A stretch of DNA of 64,000 bases from Mixophyes australis (Eukaryota > Chordata > Amphibia > Anura > Limnodynastidae). The translations under genes and the position numbers were made by a program. Every line of letters starts with the position of its first letter. The stretch's first letter is position 1. The DNA lies in assembly GCA_036250195.1 (NCBI GenBank), contig JAVHZZ010000003.1:37733835-37797834 (forward strand), given 5' to 3'. Positions 54,690 through 64,000 of the stretch are shown here, piece by piece. A model generated the notes under the pieces. It was given only the letters and a program-made list of their open reading frames with translations. It searched no databases and was not told where the DNA came from.

Positions 54690-56040
54690 GGATGCAGAGT
54701 GGTCTGGAGGGTGAGATGTGGTTGGTGGTGATGCAGAGTGGACTGGGGGACGATATGTGGCTGGTGGTGATGCAGAGTAGGCTGGGAGGCGAGATGTGGC
54801 TGGTCGGGATGCAGAGGGGGCTGGGGGGGAGATGTGGCTGGTGGGGATGCAGAGGGGGCTGGGGGCGATATGTGGCTGGTGGAGATGCAGAGTAGGCTGG
54901 GAGGCAAGATGTGGCTGGTGGGGATGCAGAGTGGGCTGGGAGGCGAGATGTGGCTGGTGGGGATGCAGAGTGGGCTGGGAGGCGAGATGTGGCTGGTAGG
55001 GATGCAGAGTGGGCTGGGAGGCGAGATGTGGCTGGTGGAGATGCAGAGTAGGCTGGGAGGCGAGATGTGGCTGGTGGGGATGCAGAGTGGGCTGGGAGGC
55101 GAGATGTGGCTGGTGGGGATGCAGAGTGGACTGGGGGGGCGATATGTGGCTGGTGGAGATGCAGAGTAGGCTGGGAGGCGAGATGTGGCTGGTGGGGATG
55201 CAGAGGGGGCTGGGGGGGAGATGTGGCTGGTGGGGATGCAGAGGGGGCTGGGGGCGATATGTGGCTGGTGGAGATGCAGAGTAGGCTGGGAGGCGAGATG
55301 TGGCTGGTGGGGATGCAGAGTGGGCTGGGAGGCGAGATGTGGCTGGTGGGGATGCAGAGTGGGCTGGGAGGCGAGATGTGGCTGGTGGGGATGCAGAGTG
55401 GGCTGGGGGGGCGATATGTGGCTGGTGGAGATGCAGAGTAGGCTGGGAGGCGAGATGTGGCTGGTGGGGATGCAGAGTGGGCTGGGGGGGCGATATGTGG
55501 CTGGTGGAGATGCAGAGTAGGCTGGGAGGCGAGATGTGGCTGGTGGGGATGCAGAGTGGGCTAGGAGGCGAGATGTGGTTGGTGGGGATGCAGAGTGGGC
55601 TGGGGGGGGAGATGTGGCTGGTGGGGATGCAGAGTGGGCTAGGAGGCGAGATGTGGTTGGTGGGGATGCAGAGTGGGCTGGGGGGGGAGATGTGGCTGGT
55701 GGGGATGCAGAGTGGGCTGGGGGGCGAGATGTGGCTGGTGGGGATGCAGAGTGGGCTGGGGGGCGAGATGTGGCTGGTGGGGATGCAGAGTGGGCTGGGG
55801 GGCGAGATGTGGCTGGTGGAGATGCAGAGTGGGCTGGGAGGCGAGATGTGGCTGGTGGGGATGCAGAGTGGGCTGGGCGGCGATATGTGCCTGGTGGGGA
55901 TGCAGAGTGGGCTGGGGGGCAATATGTGGCTGGTGGAGATGCAGAGGGGGCTGGGGGCGATATGTGGCTGGTGGGGATGCAGAGTGGGCTGGGGAGCGTT
56001 ATGTGGCTGGTGGGGATGCAGAGGGGGCTGGGGGGCCAGA
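54690..56040. repeat. 39-bp minisatellite, about 34 copies, in coding exon
   Basis: Unit GATGCAGAGTGGGCTGGGAG + GCGAGATGTGGCTGGTGGG (39 bp, 13 codons). On the minus strand it reads SPPSPLCIPTSHI or, in another frame, AHSASPPATSRLP. A block of about 10 units recurs about 389 bp apart (compare 54865 with 55254). Units of 38 bp break the frame in places, so the 477- and 522-codon minus-strand frames overlap. Confidence 0.95.
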
Positions 56041-57158
56041 TGGTTTTGGGACAGCTAGATGGATTTTGGTTGGAGAGGGTAGTGAAGCAGCAGGGGAAAC
56101 GTGGGTACTGTAAAAAGGAAAAATGGTGCATGATGGGGCAAAGGGTGTGGTGTGGGTAAATTGGGCTGACGGATAGGAATGAATAATTGGGCTAAAGGGG
56201 AAGGAGGGAAACTTGGGACACGTGGGTAGGAAGGTTGGAAGTGACATAGTGGGGAGGTCAGTGATGTGAAAAGATGTTGTGGACGCCTGTAAGTGTGGAA
56301 TTAATAGTTGTGAGGTTCGTGTTCAACTATTGACCTAGACAGGTGAGGGTAGTGAGCTCCTGGGTAGTGCCTATAAGGTGTGAGTTGGATTGGGTAAGGT
56401 TATCATATAGATGAGTGTCTGCTTCTGATTGGCCCCTGCTTCCTCCCTCTGCGGCACCTCCACATCACAGGCCTCCTCCACCAGTGCCTCCTGGGTTTCC
56501 TCCTCCTCGTCAGCTGTAAAAAGAGAAAAATGACAAACATTTAGTTATTCCCAAACATACAAACATTTGCAATATCTAAAACAATGTCAATTGTTTGCAC
56601 CCCATGTAGCTTTGTACTAAGTTTGCAAAATCACCTTCTATTTTGTGGGCAAAAGTAAACATCACTGTATCAACCAGCATATATGGGTGGATTATTAACT
56701 ATACATCATTGGGATCCTGATATATGATTTTTAAAGTAAATATTCCTTTCTGTTAAACACTGTGCGCTGAATGTACATTAGGGATGACTGTGTTGCAGGA
56801 GAAGTGAGAAGGATTTGTTATGTATATTAGCAATTTACCAATAGGTCAGATTATGTTGGGGGCGGGGGCTAATTTGTACAATCAAAAACATGCAATTCTC
56901 TGAAACAATGTATAAATGGTTACAATGTACCTATGGGAGACTGAGGTTCTGTTAGGGGTGGGCTGCTTCCTGTGTCAATACGGCCCACCCCTTTTCACCA
57001 TCTGCAATGCTGGCCAATGCCGTGGTCTCCAGGGGAGTCAGCTCTAGTTATGCTGGGAGACCATGGCCAGTTGTTTGGGCATGTGTGCGCTGGTCCCTTA
57101 GCTTATCCTTTAGATGCTGCTTCAAGTTTTGCCAGCTGTGTGAAGTAAAGGACATTTA

Positions 57159-57490
57159 GGCAGCACGGTGGCTTAGTGGTTAGCACTTCTGCCTTACAGC
57201 ACTGGGGCAATGAGTTCGATTCCCCACCATGGCCTTATCTGTGAGGAGTTTGTATGTTCTCCCCGTATTTGCGTGGGTTTCCTCCAGGTGCTCCGGTTTC
57301 CTCCCACACTCCAAAAACATACTAGTAGGTTAATTAGCTGAAAACAAATTGAACCTAGTCTGTCTGTGTGTATGTTAGGGAATTTAGACTGTAAGCCCCA
57401 ATGGGGCAGGGACTGATGTGAGTGAGTTTTCTGTACAGCGCTGCGGAATTAGTGGCGCTATATACATAAATAAATGATGATGATGATGAT
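57159..57490 (+). mobile_element. V-type SINE, full length
   Basis: GGCAGCACGGTGGCTTAGTG, GAGTTCGATTCC (good B box), the core TTCTCCCCGTATTTGCGTGG and the tail GCGCTATATACATAAATAAA with (GAT)n. Sits in the presumed intron of the Myb-like pseudogene, opposite strand. Confidence 0.92.
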
Positions 57491-58225
57491 AATAATGTTT
57501 TAAGTTAGGCAAATGGCTTAAATTTGCTTTGAATTGTTGAAGTTATATATACAATAAAAACAGTGAGATGAATTGGAGCCACGGCATTGACCTGTATAGT
57601 AATGTCCTCCCACACATGGGCTTTGGCTGGGCTGGAGAGCTGTTGGGTGGTGGGGTGCAGCCTCTCCACCACCTGCTGTACCAGAATCTCTTTGTCTGAC
57701 TGTAATTGGGCTGCCTCCGCTTTGTGGCTGTAGCAGAGGAGCCCGTGGCCTGACTGTGGCCTGACTGCCCCCGTCAGACATTTTTGAGTCTAAATAGAAG
57801 AAAAAAACACCGTCATTAGGAACTATACTTAAATACCCTTTATGGGTCAGGTAGAGACCATTTTACCCACTAAGATGAAGTTGCAGAAAGGTGCAGTCTT
57901 TTGGTTTTTTTTTTAGAATGGAAGCTGGATGCTCCAGTAAATTAGAGTATTCTAAAGAGAAGAAAAAGGACAATCATCATGAAGAATACTTAAATAAGTG
58001 TTTGATGTCAACCTACTGCCCCCCCCCAATGCACCCCAACCACCCCTCAAATATCTATTTATCTGCATGTGCCACCAAAAAGTATTAGCCCTCTGGCTGC
58101 TACTGAGTTTAGCATAACATGTACCTTTGCAGAGAGTTTAATGTTGTGTAACACTTCACTCCTCCGCTCAGCCCAGCAAGTGGGTATACAAAGTACACTC
58201 GTAGAAGTAATATATGGTAAGAAAC

Positions 58226-58913
58226 TAGGGATGTGCACCGGCCACTTTTGGTGTCTCGTGTTTTGGATTCGGATTTGCTTGAGGTTTTGGGTTCGGATTT
58301 GTTTCGCAAAACACCTGACGAAAGGTTTTGGTTCGGATTTAAGGTTTTGGATTCGGATTTATTTTGAAAAAAACATAAAAAGTGTTAAAATCAAGTTTTT
58401 TGGTTTATTTTCACTCCTACGCTATTATTAACCTCAATAACATTCAATAACAATCATTTCCACTAATTCCCAGTCTATTCTGCAGAATCAGTGAACTTTG
58501 TAATATTGCAGTACCAATGGACTTATACTACAGGATTGTTTTTGGATATTTTTTTTTATAATTATTTTTTTTTTATTTTTTTTATAACTTTTTTTAAAAT
58601 TTTTCGTGCTGTGCTGTGTACTTCTAAGGGCATTGTTATTTCCCCAGCACAGCACAGCACGAGATATAGCAGGACAGAGGACCACCTAACACAACCTCCC
58701 TCTACCCTGATCAATGCCCGAGTGAAGATGGCGGCGGCTAGCGGGGAATTTATAGGATCCGAGTATCGCGAGATCTGACAGCGGGATTATGACTCAGAGC
58801 CTCGGTTTCAGTTTTGCAATTGGCGGGAATACCCGGATCTGTCTCGGATCCGGCTCGGATCGGCAACGTTCGGGTGGGCTCGGATTTCAGATATCCGAGC
58901 CCGCTCATCTCTA
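58226..58913. mobile_element. hAT element with TAGGGATG / CATCTCTA ends, 688 bp
   Basis: TAGGGATGTGCACCGG at the left and CCCGCTCATCTCTA at the right. The host TAAGAAAC is duplicated exactly (58218-58225, 58914-58921). The interior has repeated TTTTGGATTCGGATTT, T-rich tracts and AAGATGGCGGCGGCTAGC; no transposase. Confidence 0.93.
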
Positions 58914-59640
58914 TAAGAAACTGACCTAAGTTTACAACACTAATGTTTTTTCTCTTTTTTTTTTTTACAGTTTAAGAAAATAGTCATATTATCCACACCC
59001 CTGGCCTGGATTCCTGCACCCCTGCCCTGGATTCCTGCACCCCTGCCCTGGATTTATGCACCCCTGACCCAGTTGACAACCCCCCATCCCTGGCTTCTCT
59101 TGTCAAACAAATAAAAAAATACCCAATTTTTTTTAAAAAATATTAAATTAATCAAAACATTTTATAGCACTTAATTTTGTCTAGTTTTTACTGTTTGTTT
59201 AGTTGGTAAAAAAAATTGTTCAAAACATTATTGTGTGTGTATTGTTTTATACAAGAGAAAATGTGTATTCATGTAAATTTATACCATAATGAAGGGACAT
59301 TTTGAACATAAACTAATATCTAATATACATTTGTCCCTTTATACTGGATATTTACTTCCAGATATTTGTAGTCCAAGGGAAGTTTGTGGTTAAGGTAGCA
59401 GGCCTCCAAAAATTCTGACATCATCCCCTATTACTGTAATGAACGAGGTAATCATTCGCTTTTCACACACATTATGGGCTCAAAGCCATTATTATCATAT
59501 GGGATCCAGTCACAATATTGTCATAAATCATTACAATTTTACAAAGTCAAAACCAAAAACTGTGCCCCGCCCAAAACAGCTGAAACAACTGTAGTGCTGG
59601 CAGCCTAGATAGGAACAAGCAAAATATGGGCGGCCAAACA
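58914..59640. other. No gene recognised
   Basis: AT-rich. A short tandem block TGCACCCCTGCCCTGGATTC recurs three times at about 58995-59065. Confidence 0.55.
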
Positions 59641-59902
59641 CATAGTTGCCTACTGACTCCCAAATTTTTGGGAGTTCTCCCGGACTCCCGAGAAAGCAGG
59701 CAAACCTCCAGGTTCCAGCTATCGCCGTTGACGAAGTGGGTGGGGCAGGAGCTAAATGCGTCATCCTGGTCCTTCCCTCTGCTGCAATTGGCCGTAACTG
59801 TCAACGCGTGATGGGGGCGGGACCTAACGGCACAATGTGTGAGGCCACGCCCCTTCAACGGACCCCCTCCCTGACAGCTTCTTTGAAAAATCTGCAAGTA
59901 TG
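59641..59902. mobile_element. CATACTTGCC-family hAT element, 262 bp
   Basis: CATAGTTGCCTACTGACTCC to TCTGCAAGTATG. The flanks GCCAAACA / GCCATACA agree at 7 of 8 bases. Contains TTCTCCCGGACTCCCGAGAA. Confidence 0.85.
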
Positions 59903-60745
59903 GCCATACAGCATGTGTTGACCTCGATTTCACTATTACCAGCACAAGGCTCTGCCTCCCGCAGGAAGGGGTCCCCCGGCCATAACGGCAACTGACCTCA
60001 GAGTATTCAGTACTGGGCTGCATTCCCTAGGTAGATGTGGCCCTCCACCACCCCCCTCCGTAGGGGTACCCACCCCTGTGCTGAAAACACTATGGCCCTT
60101 CCCACACCCCTGAGCCGTGTGTGTGGGGTAATAATAATATATGAAAGTATTTTGTCCCTGGTGCATTACAGGTCCCAGGATGGCCAGCTGCCATTAAGTA
60201 ACACTAGTACTACAAGCACAAGCATACTCCATGGCTGCAAGGGCATGCTGGGACCTGTGGTGTCCCAAAAACAATATGAATACAACACAGACACACGTGT
60301 AAAAATAAGTTTTAATGCCATAAATTATATATTACACACATTATTGGTCACCGACATTAAGGATTTGTCATCTGTAATGCACTGTGTGATTCAAATAAAA
60401 TAGATGATGCTAAATTAGCTCCTAAGGACACTCCTACAAAATAAACTAAAGCATCACTATTTATAACAATGCCAATGCCTAACGTACGTGAGTTGTAAAG
60501 CTGGGAACGGCACAGTTCCCTGGTCGGACGCAGTAATACGCCGCGTAACAGAAGTGACTTGCAACTGAATTCATCTAGCTACGTATCTTGAAACCTGTTC
60601 CTTGATGAATTTGGGAGTGTGCAAGTCACAAATACGTGCGCAGAATACAGCATGCAAATTGCGCACAGAACGCGCACCCTAATGAATCAGGTGTCTCCCC
60701 TGTGTGCCAGATCTGGGCTGTCAGTGCATGTTATAGTGCTTATTT
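59903..60745. other. Intergenic, small inverted repeats only
   Basis: An inverted pair ATTACAGGTCCCAGGATGGC / GCATGCTGGGACCTGT at 60166-60262 may be a decayed hairpin MITE. The rest is unrecognised. Confidence 0.45.
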
Positions 60746-61390
60746 CATACTTACCAACTTTTTGGAGTTGGCGTCCAGAAGCCTCCCTGGGGGAGGTGGG
60801 CGTGTGGGAGGCGGGACTCCAAAATTGCACCATTTTTGGACACGTCCCCATGACGTAATGACGCAAAAGCATACTTGCCAACTCTCCCGGAATGTCCGGG
60901 AGACTCCCGAAATTCGGTTCAGTCTCCCGGGCTCGTTGGCATTTCTCCCGCATCCTGGATTTCACCGAGAATCGCGTCAAGAATCGCGTCAAATGATGCA
61001 ATTCTCTGTGATTGACGCCATTTTGGAGGGCGGGAGGGGGCGGGACGAGGCCAATCGCGTCATTTTGGCCCCGCCCCCCGTGACGTAAATTACGTTTTCG
61101 CGGGGGGGGCGGGACCAAAATGACACGTTTGGCCTCATCCCGCCCCCTCTCGCCCTCCAGTCACGCTCCCTCTCCTGGAAACTTGTTTCCGAGAGTTGGC
61201 AAGTATGCGCAAAAGCGCCATTTTACAGCGGGGGCGGTTCCAAATGCTGCAATTCCCAGAGAATCGCGGCATTTTGGCCCTAATTCTGCCCCCTTCACTA
61301 GGAAGTGAGCAGAGATGGGAGATTGCCACATTCTCCCGGGAGTCCGTGAGACCGACCTGAGATGCGGGAGTCTCCCTGTTGGCAAGTATG
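60746..61390. mobile_element. CATACTTGCC-family hAT, outer element
   Basis: CATACTTACCAACTTTTTGG at the left and CTGTTGGCAAGTATG at the right. The flanks GCTTATTT / GCTTATTC agree at 7 of 8 bases. The middle is interrupted by a family member at 60870-61207. Confidence 0.85.
60870..61207. mobile_element. CATACTTGCC-family hAT nested in its relative
   Basis: CATACTTGCCAACTCTCCCG to GAGAGTTGGCAAGTATG (long matching inverted termini), with an exact duplication CGCAAAAG (60862-60869, 61208-61215). 338 bp, GC-rich, noncoding. Confidence 0.94.
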
Positions 61391-61744
61391 GCTTATTCTG
61401 CCTGACAATGACAGATTCTGTATGGGTGACACACATGATGGGTGAGTCACACACAATAGGCCACTAACCTACAACACAAACATACCAAGTCCCCTTTTTC
61501 TTTTCACCCACCACTTGGGAAAAAAAATATTTCCTAATTTTGTTCAACTTCTATATATACACAATGATAATTCCCATTAGCTGTTGATTCTAATATGCTA
61601 CCAAAACAAAATCAATACCCTAAAATCGCTTACACCGTATAAGCAATAAGGAGTAGTGACCTGGAGTACTGACCTGCACATTGGTCTGGGCATTAAAAGG
61701 TTAAGTTAACAAATTGAACACATTTTTGGGCTTATTTTGCCTCA

Positions 61745-62061
61745 ACAAAGATGGCCCCCGGGGCCTCACTGCCACTCACGTGACCTCGGGCTTCATCCTC
61801 AGACCATAGAGGTGTCGGCGGCGGTTGACGAGCGCTCCCTGGCGGCTGGTGAAAGCAGCAGCGGCGGTGCCTGAGCAGAGAAAGGGAAATGGCGGCCGGC
61901 GGTGCCTGATCCGGAGGGAGCCGGGGGGTGACACAGCCGAGCTGTCAGGGTGCTGGGCTGTGCATGCCGGGCGGCCCGGGAGACAGGGCGCGGATAGGAG
62001 CAGTGACAGGGGGCGGCTGGCAGGGGAGGAGCGGGGCCCGGGCTCACCGGCCGGCACCAGG
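61745..62061 (+). promoter_or_regulatory. ATAD2B: ATAD2B CpG island promoter and 5' UTR
   Basis: CpG-dense block ahead of the ATG. It contains AAGATGGCC (YY1-like, 61748-61756) and the palindromic E-box TCACGTGA (61776-61783). No TATA box. The transcription start is not determinable from sequence alone. Confidence 0.7.
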
Positions 62062-62154
62062 ATGGTGAAGACCCGGCGCAGCGCCCTGAAGGGCCCGGAT
62101 GTCAAGTTCATCTCATCCCGAACCCGCTCCGGCCGGAGCCGGCAACTGGCCAAG
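62062..62154 (+). CDS. ATAD2B: ATAD2B coding exon 1 (31 codons, partial gene)
   Basis: ATG at 62062, donor CAAG|GTGAGA after 62154 (phase 0). Encodes [15 protein letters not shown], then [16 protein letters not shown]. The MV-TR-S opening and FISSRTRS are the N-terminal signature of ATAD2B, a nuclear AAA ATPase with a bromodomain that binds acetylated histones; the paralogue ATAD2 starts differently. The remaining exons lie right of the window. The start fits the divergent arrangement with UBXN2A. A 303-codon frame on the opposite strand is only the shadow of this GC-rich region. Confidence 0.88.
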
Positions 62155-62312
62155 GTGAGAGCAGGAGGCCGGGGAGAGGGAGCAGCCTTTGTGTGTCCTT
62201 CATTGTCTGCTGGGCTGTGATGTAGATGTGTGTCTGTCTCTGTATGTATGTATGTGTACATCTGTATGTATGTATGTATGTATGTATGTATGTATGTATG
62301 TATGTGTGTGTA

Positions 62313-62354
<42 letters not shown>

Positions 62355-62570
62355 CCTTATGTATGTGTCTCCCTCATTGTCTGCCGGGCTGCCATGTAGA
62401 TGTGTGTCTATCTGTGTGTGCATATGTGTATGTATGTATGTGTATATATGTATATGTATGTGTGTATAAATAATTATATAGCACACACATACTGCCTTTA
62501 TGTATGTGGCTTCCTCATTGTCTGCTGGGCTGTGTGTGTGTATATATATATATGTGCTTTGTGTCTCTTC

Positions 62571-62626
<56 letters not shown>

Positions 62627-63716
62627 CTATGTGCATATATTGCTGTAACTTCATAAAATAAAATGGCAAATCTAACCAGAGAAGCATATATTGCTATATT
62701 TATTCAATAACACCCTGACGTGTACATTATGTACAAGAGTGTATATATAACATTCTGCTATTTTGTTCCTGTCCTATGTTATTAAATAAATATCCACTTA
62801 ATCTTCTCTTTACACACGCTTGTCTGTGTGGGTTTCATGTTTGTGTCCGTGTATTTAAGGATACATTGTTTACATGAATAGTTTGTATTGTACTGTAACC
62901 AATGGATTTAAGGGATTTTGCATAATTTGCTGTTTTTATTATTACAATGTTTGTATCTTGGTATGCTCTTATTGAAGTCAAATAGTTAGATTGTATAAGA
63001 GACTATTGTTTTTGTTTTTTTTAATTCTGTGTTTAGAATGTGGTTTAACAGTGTGTTATGTTTCTACCGATTTGGCATCAAGAGAAGTGTGTGTAATGTG
63101 GGCACAACAAGTGTTAGTGTGTTGTGTGGGTTGCCCTATGAATTGTACAAAAGAACAAAAGTTCTTGGGTTTTGTTGCTGTGCGGAGATGCCGGCTGCAC
63201 CCACGCTGGTAGCTCTGGTTACAGCGTGTGTGCAAGTAATCTGTGTACCCTGGACAGTGCCCTTTCTGGCTTAAATGATCACGTTAATTCTCAGTCATGC
63301 TTTACAGATAAACCATCACAATGCAAACTGGTTTTCTCAGGCACACCTCTGCAAGCTGACTTAACATGTTGCTGCTTCCCCATTTCTGCACCCTCCCTGT
63401 GATTAATGAATACGTTTATTTTGCAAGCTTTTTGCACAATCCGAGTCCGAGAATAGTTCTTGTTGTTGCTTATTGACGTTCCAGGCAGTAACGCTGGAAT
63501 TTATTTGCCCCCAGACTGACATGCGTTTCAACTTGTAGGTTCTGTTTTCCAGATCTCCCTTTAACTGATATCGGGGGTTTACTAACAAGACTTTTTAGTT
63601 CACACCCATTTCCTTCCAAAGTTGGAATTTGAATATTGAGAAACACCTATGAATGTGACTCATTGTATTATTGTTTTGTTGAACGCCTACCTTGTATCAA
63701 TACAGTTGTGCGGGAT
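62155..63716 (+). other. ATAD2B: ATAD2B intron 1 (start)
   Basis: Begins with three related blocks (CCTCATTGTCTGCTGGGCTG followed by a microsatellite: (TATG)n at 62245-62303, (TA)n at 62311-62353 and 62571-62624). No second exon was recognised before the SINE at the right edge. Confidence 0.6.
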
Positions 63717-64000
63717 GGGCTGCATGTTGACTTAGTGGTTAGCACTTCTGCCTCACAGCACTGAGGTTAATGAGTTCGATTCCCAACCATGGCCTTATCT
63801 GTGTGGAGTTTGTATGTTCTCCCCGTGTTTGCGTTGGTTTCCTCCCACATTCCAAAAACATACTGGTAGGTTAATTGGCTGCTCTCAAATTGACCCTAGT
63901 CTTTGTCTCTATCTGTGTGTGTGTGTTAGGGAATTTAGACTGTAAGCCCCAATGGGGCAGGGACTGATGTGAGTGAGTTCTCTGTACAGCGCTGCAGAAT
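63717..64000 (+). mobile_element. V-type SINE, cut by window end
   Basis: GGGCTGCATGTTGACTTAGTG (decayed head), GAGTTCGATTCC (B box), TTCTCCCCGTGTTTGCGTTG core, and TTTAGACTGTAAGCCCC / CTCTGTACAGCGCTGCAGAAT tail reaching the last base. Confidence 0.9.

Larger units (their letters stand above)
54489..57781 (-). pseudogene. Harbinger-type Myb/SANT-like gene, decayed and repeat-expanded
   Basis: Minus strand. A first exon near 57781-57590 begins MSDGGSQ and, after frame changes, shows KRRQPNYSQ and then DKEILVQQVVERLHP, HVWEDITIQVNAVAP: the Trp and VNAV signature of the Myb/SANT-like domain in accessory proteins of PIF/Harbinger transposons. After an intron with a SINE, an exon opens at 56513 (TTTTTACAG acceptor) with an acidic stretch DEEEETQEALVEE. 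In a shifted frame it continues HLYDNLTQSNSHLIG and ELTTLT, then a Pro/Ser-rich tail and the basic end TSPEARLQSRTQKRK-stop at 54489. The tail is swollen by a 39-bp minisatellite. Frameshifts argue for a dead gene. No Harbinger nuclease is seen nearby. Confidence 0.68.

Noticed and set aside
54692..56159. Plus-strand open frames with MWLVGMQSGLGGE repeats
   Set aside because: Opposite-strand reading of the 39-bp minisatellite. The minus strand has the recognisable unique C-terminal end.
61776..62687. 303-residue minus-strand open frame across the ATAD2B CpG island
   Set aside because: Mostly microsatellite translation (Tyr-Ile repeats) and shadow of the ATAD2B first exon and 5' UTR.

Overview
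This is a window of vertebrate nuclear DNA, most probably from an anuran amphibian. It has short, well-spliced exons separated by kilobases of repeat-rich intron. The repeat set (hAT, Tc1/mariner, V-type tRNA-derived SINE, chromodomain Ty3/gypsy, Penelope-like, palindromic MITEs) resembles that of frogs; the species cannot be named from the sequence. No bacterial operon, CRISPR array, rRNA or functional tRNA gene is visible.

Three host genes can be assembled from exons with matching splice phases. MFSD2B (sphingosine-1-phosphate exporter family) is on the minus strand. Its first three coding exons are at 14790-14716, 4250-4128 and 1173-1049, and the rest lies beyond the left edge. UBXN2A (p97/VCP adaptor with SEP and UBX domains) is complete on the minus strand: six coding exons from 34696 down to 23303 encode 251 residues, and a CpG-rich start with a noncoding first exon lies near 38.6 kb. 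ATAD2B (bromodomain AAA ATPase) begins on the plus strand at 62062 with a 31-codon first exon in a CpG island and runs off the right edge. The order ATAD2B - UBXN2A - MFSD2B, with divergent ATAD2B/UBXN2A starts, matches the order I recall for human 2p23.

Everything else is mobile or tandemly repeated DNA. 1.8-3.4 kb: dead Tc1-like element with a SINE inside. 5.7-8.6 kb: a 31-bp minisatellite split by a 2.2-kb hAT element that carries its own ~35-bp minisatellite. 9-14 kb: palindromic MITEs and a small hAT. 15.4-16.6 kb: three hAT elements nested in one another. 16.6-19.4 kb: the 3' end of a chromodomain Ty3/gypsy element whose LTR is split by another hAT. 19.8-20.3 kb: a higher-order minisatellite. 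21.9-31 kb: hAT MITEs and a hAT transposase remnant around the 3' half of UBXN2A. 37.7-43 kb: a TTAA-type MITE, a Penelope-like remnant and a second Tc1-like element. 43.5-46 kb: an LTR-like insertion and a 76-bp satellite. 46.3-53.6 kb: retroelement and hAT pieces and a 26-bp minisatellite. 54.5-57.8 kb: a decayed Myb/SANT-like gene of Harbinger type, expanded by a 39-bp repeat. 58-61.4 kb: four hAT elements, one nested inside a relative.

The best-supported new observations are the target-site duplications that date the nested insertions, the satellite-in-transposon-in-satellite arrangement, the Myb-like gene invaded by a coding-length minisatellite, and the ~23 kb of repeats between two genes that I recall as sharing a promoter in mammals. 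I found no convincing new multi-gene system.
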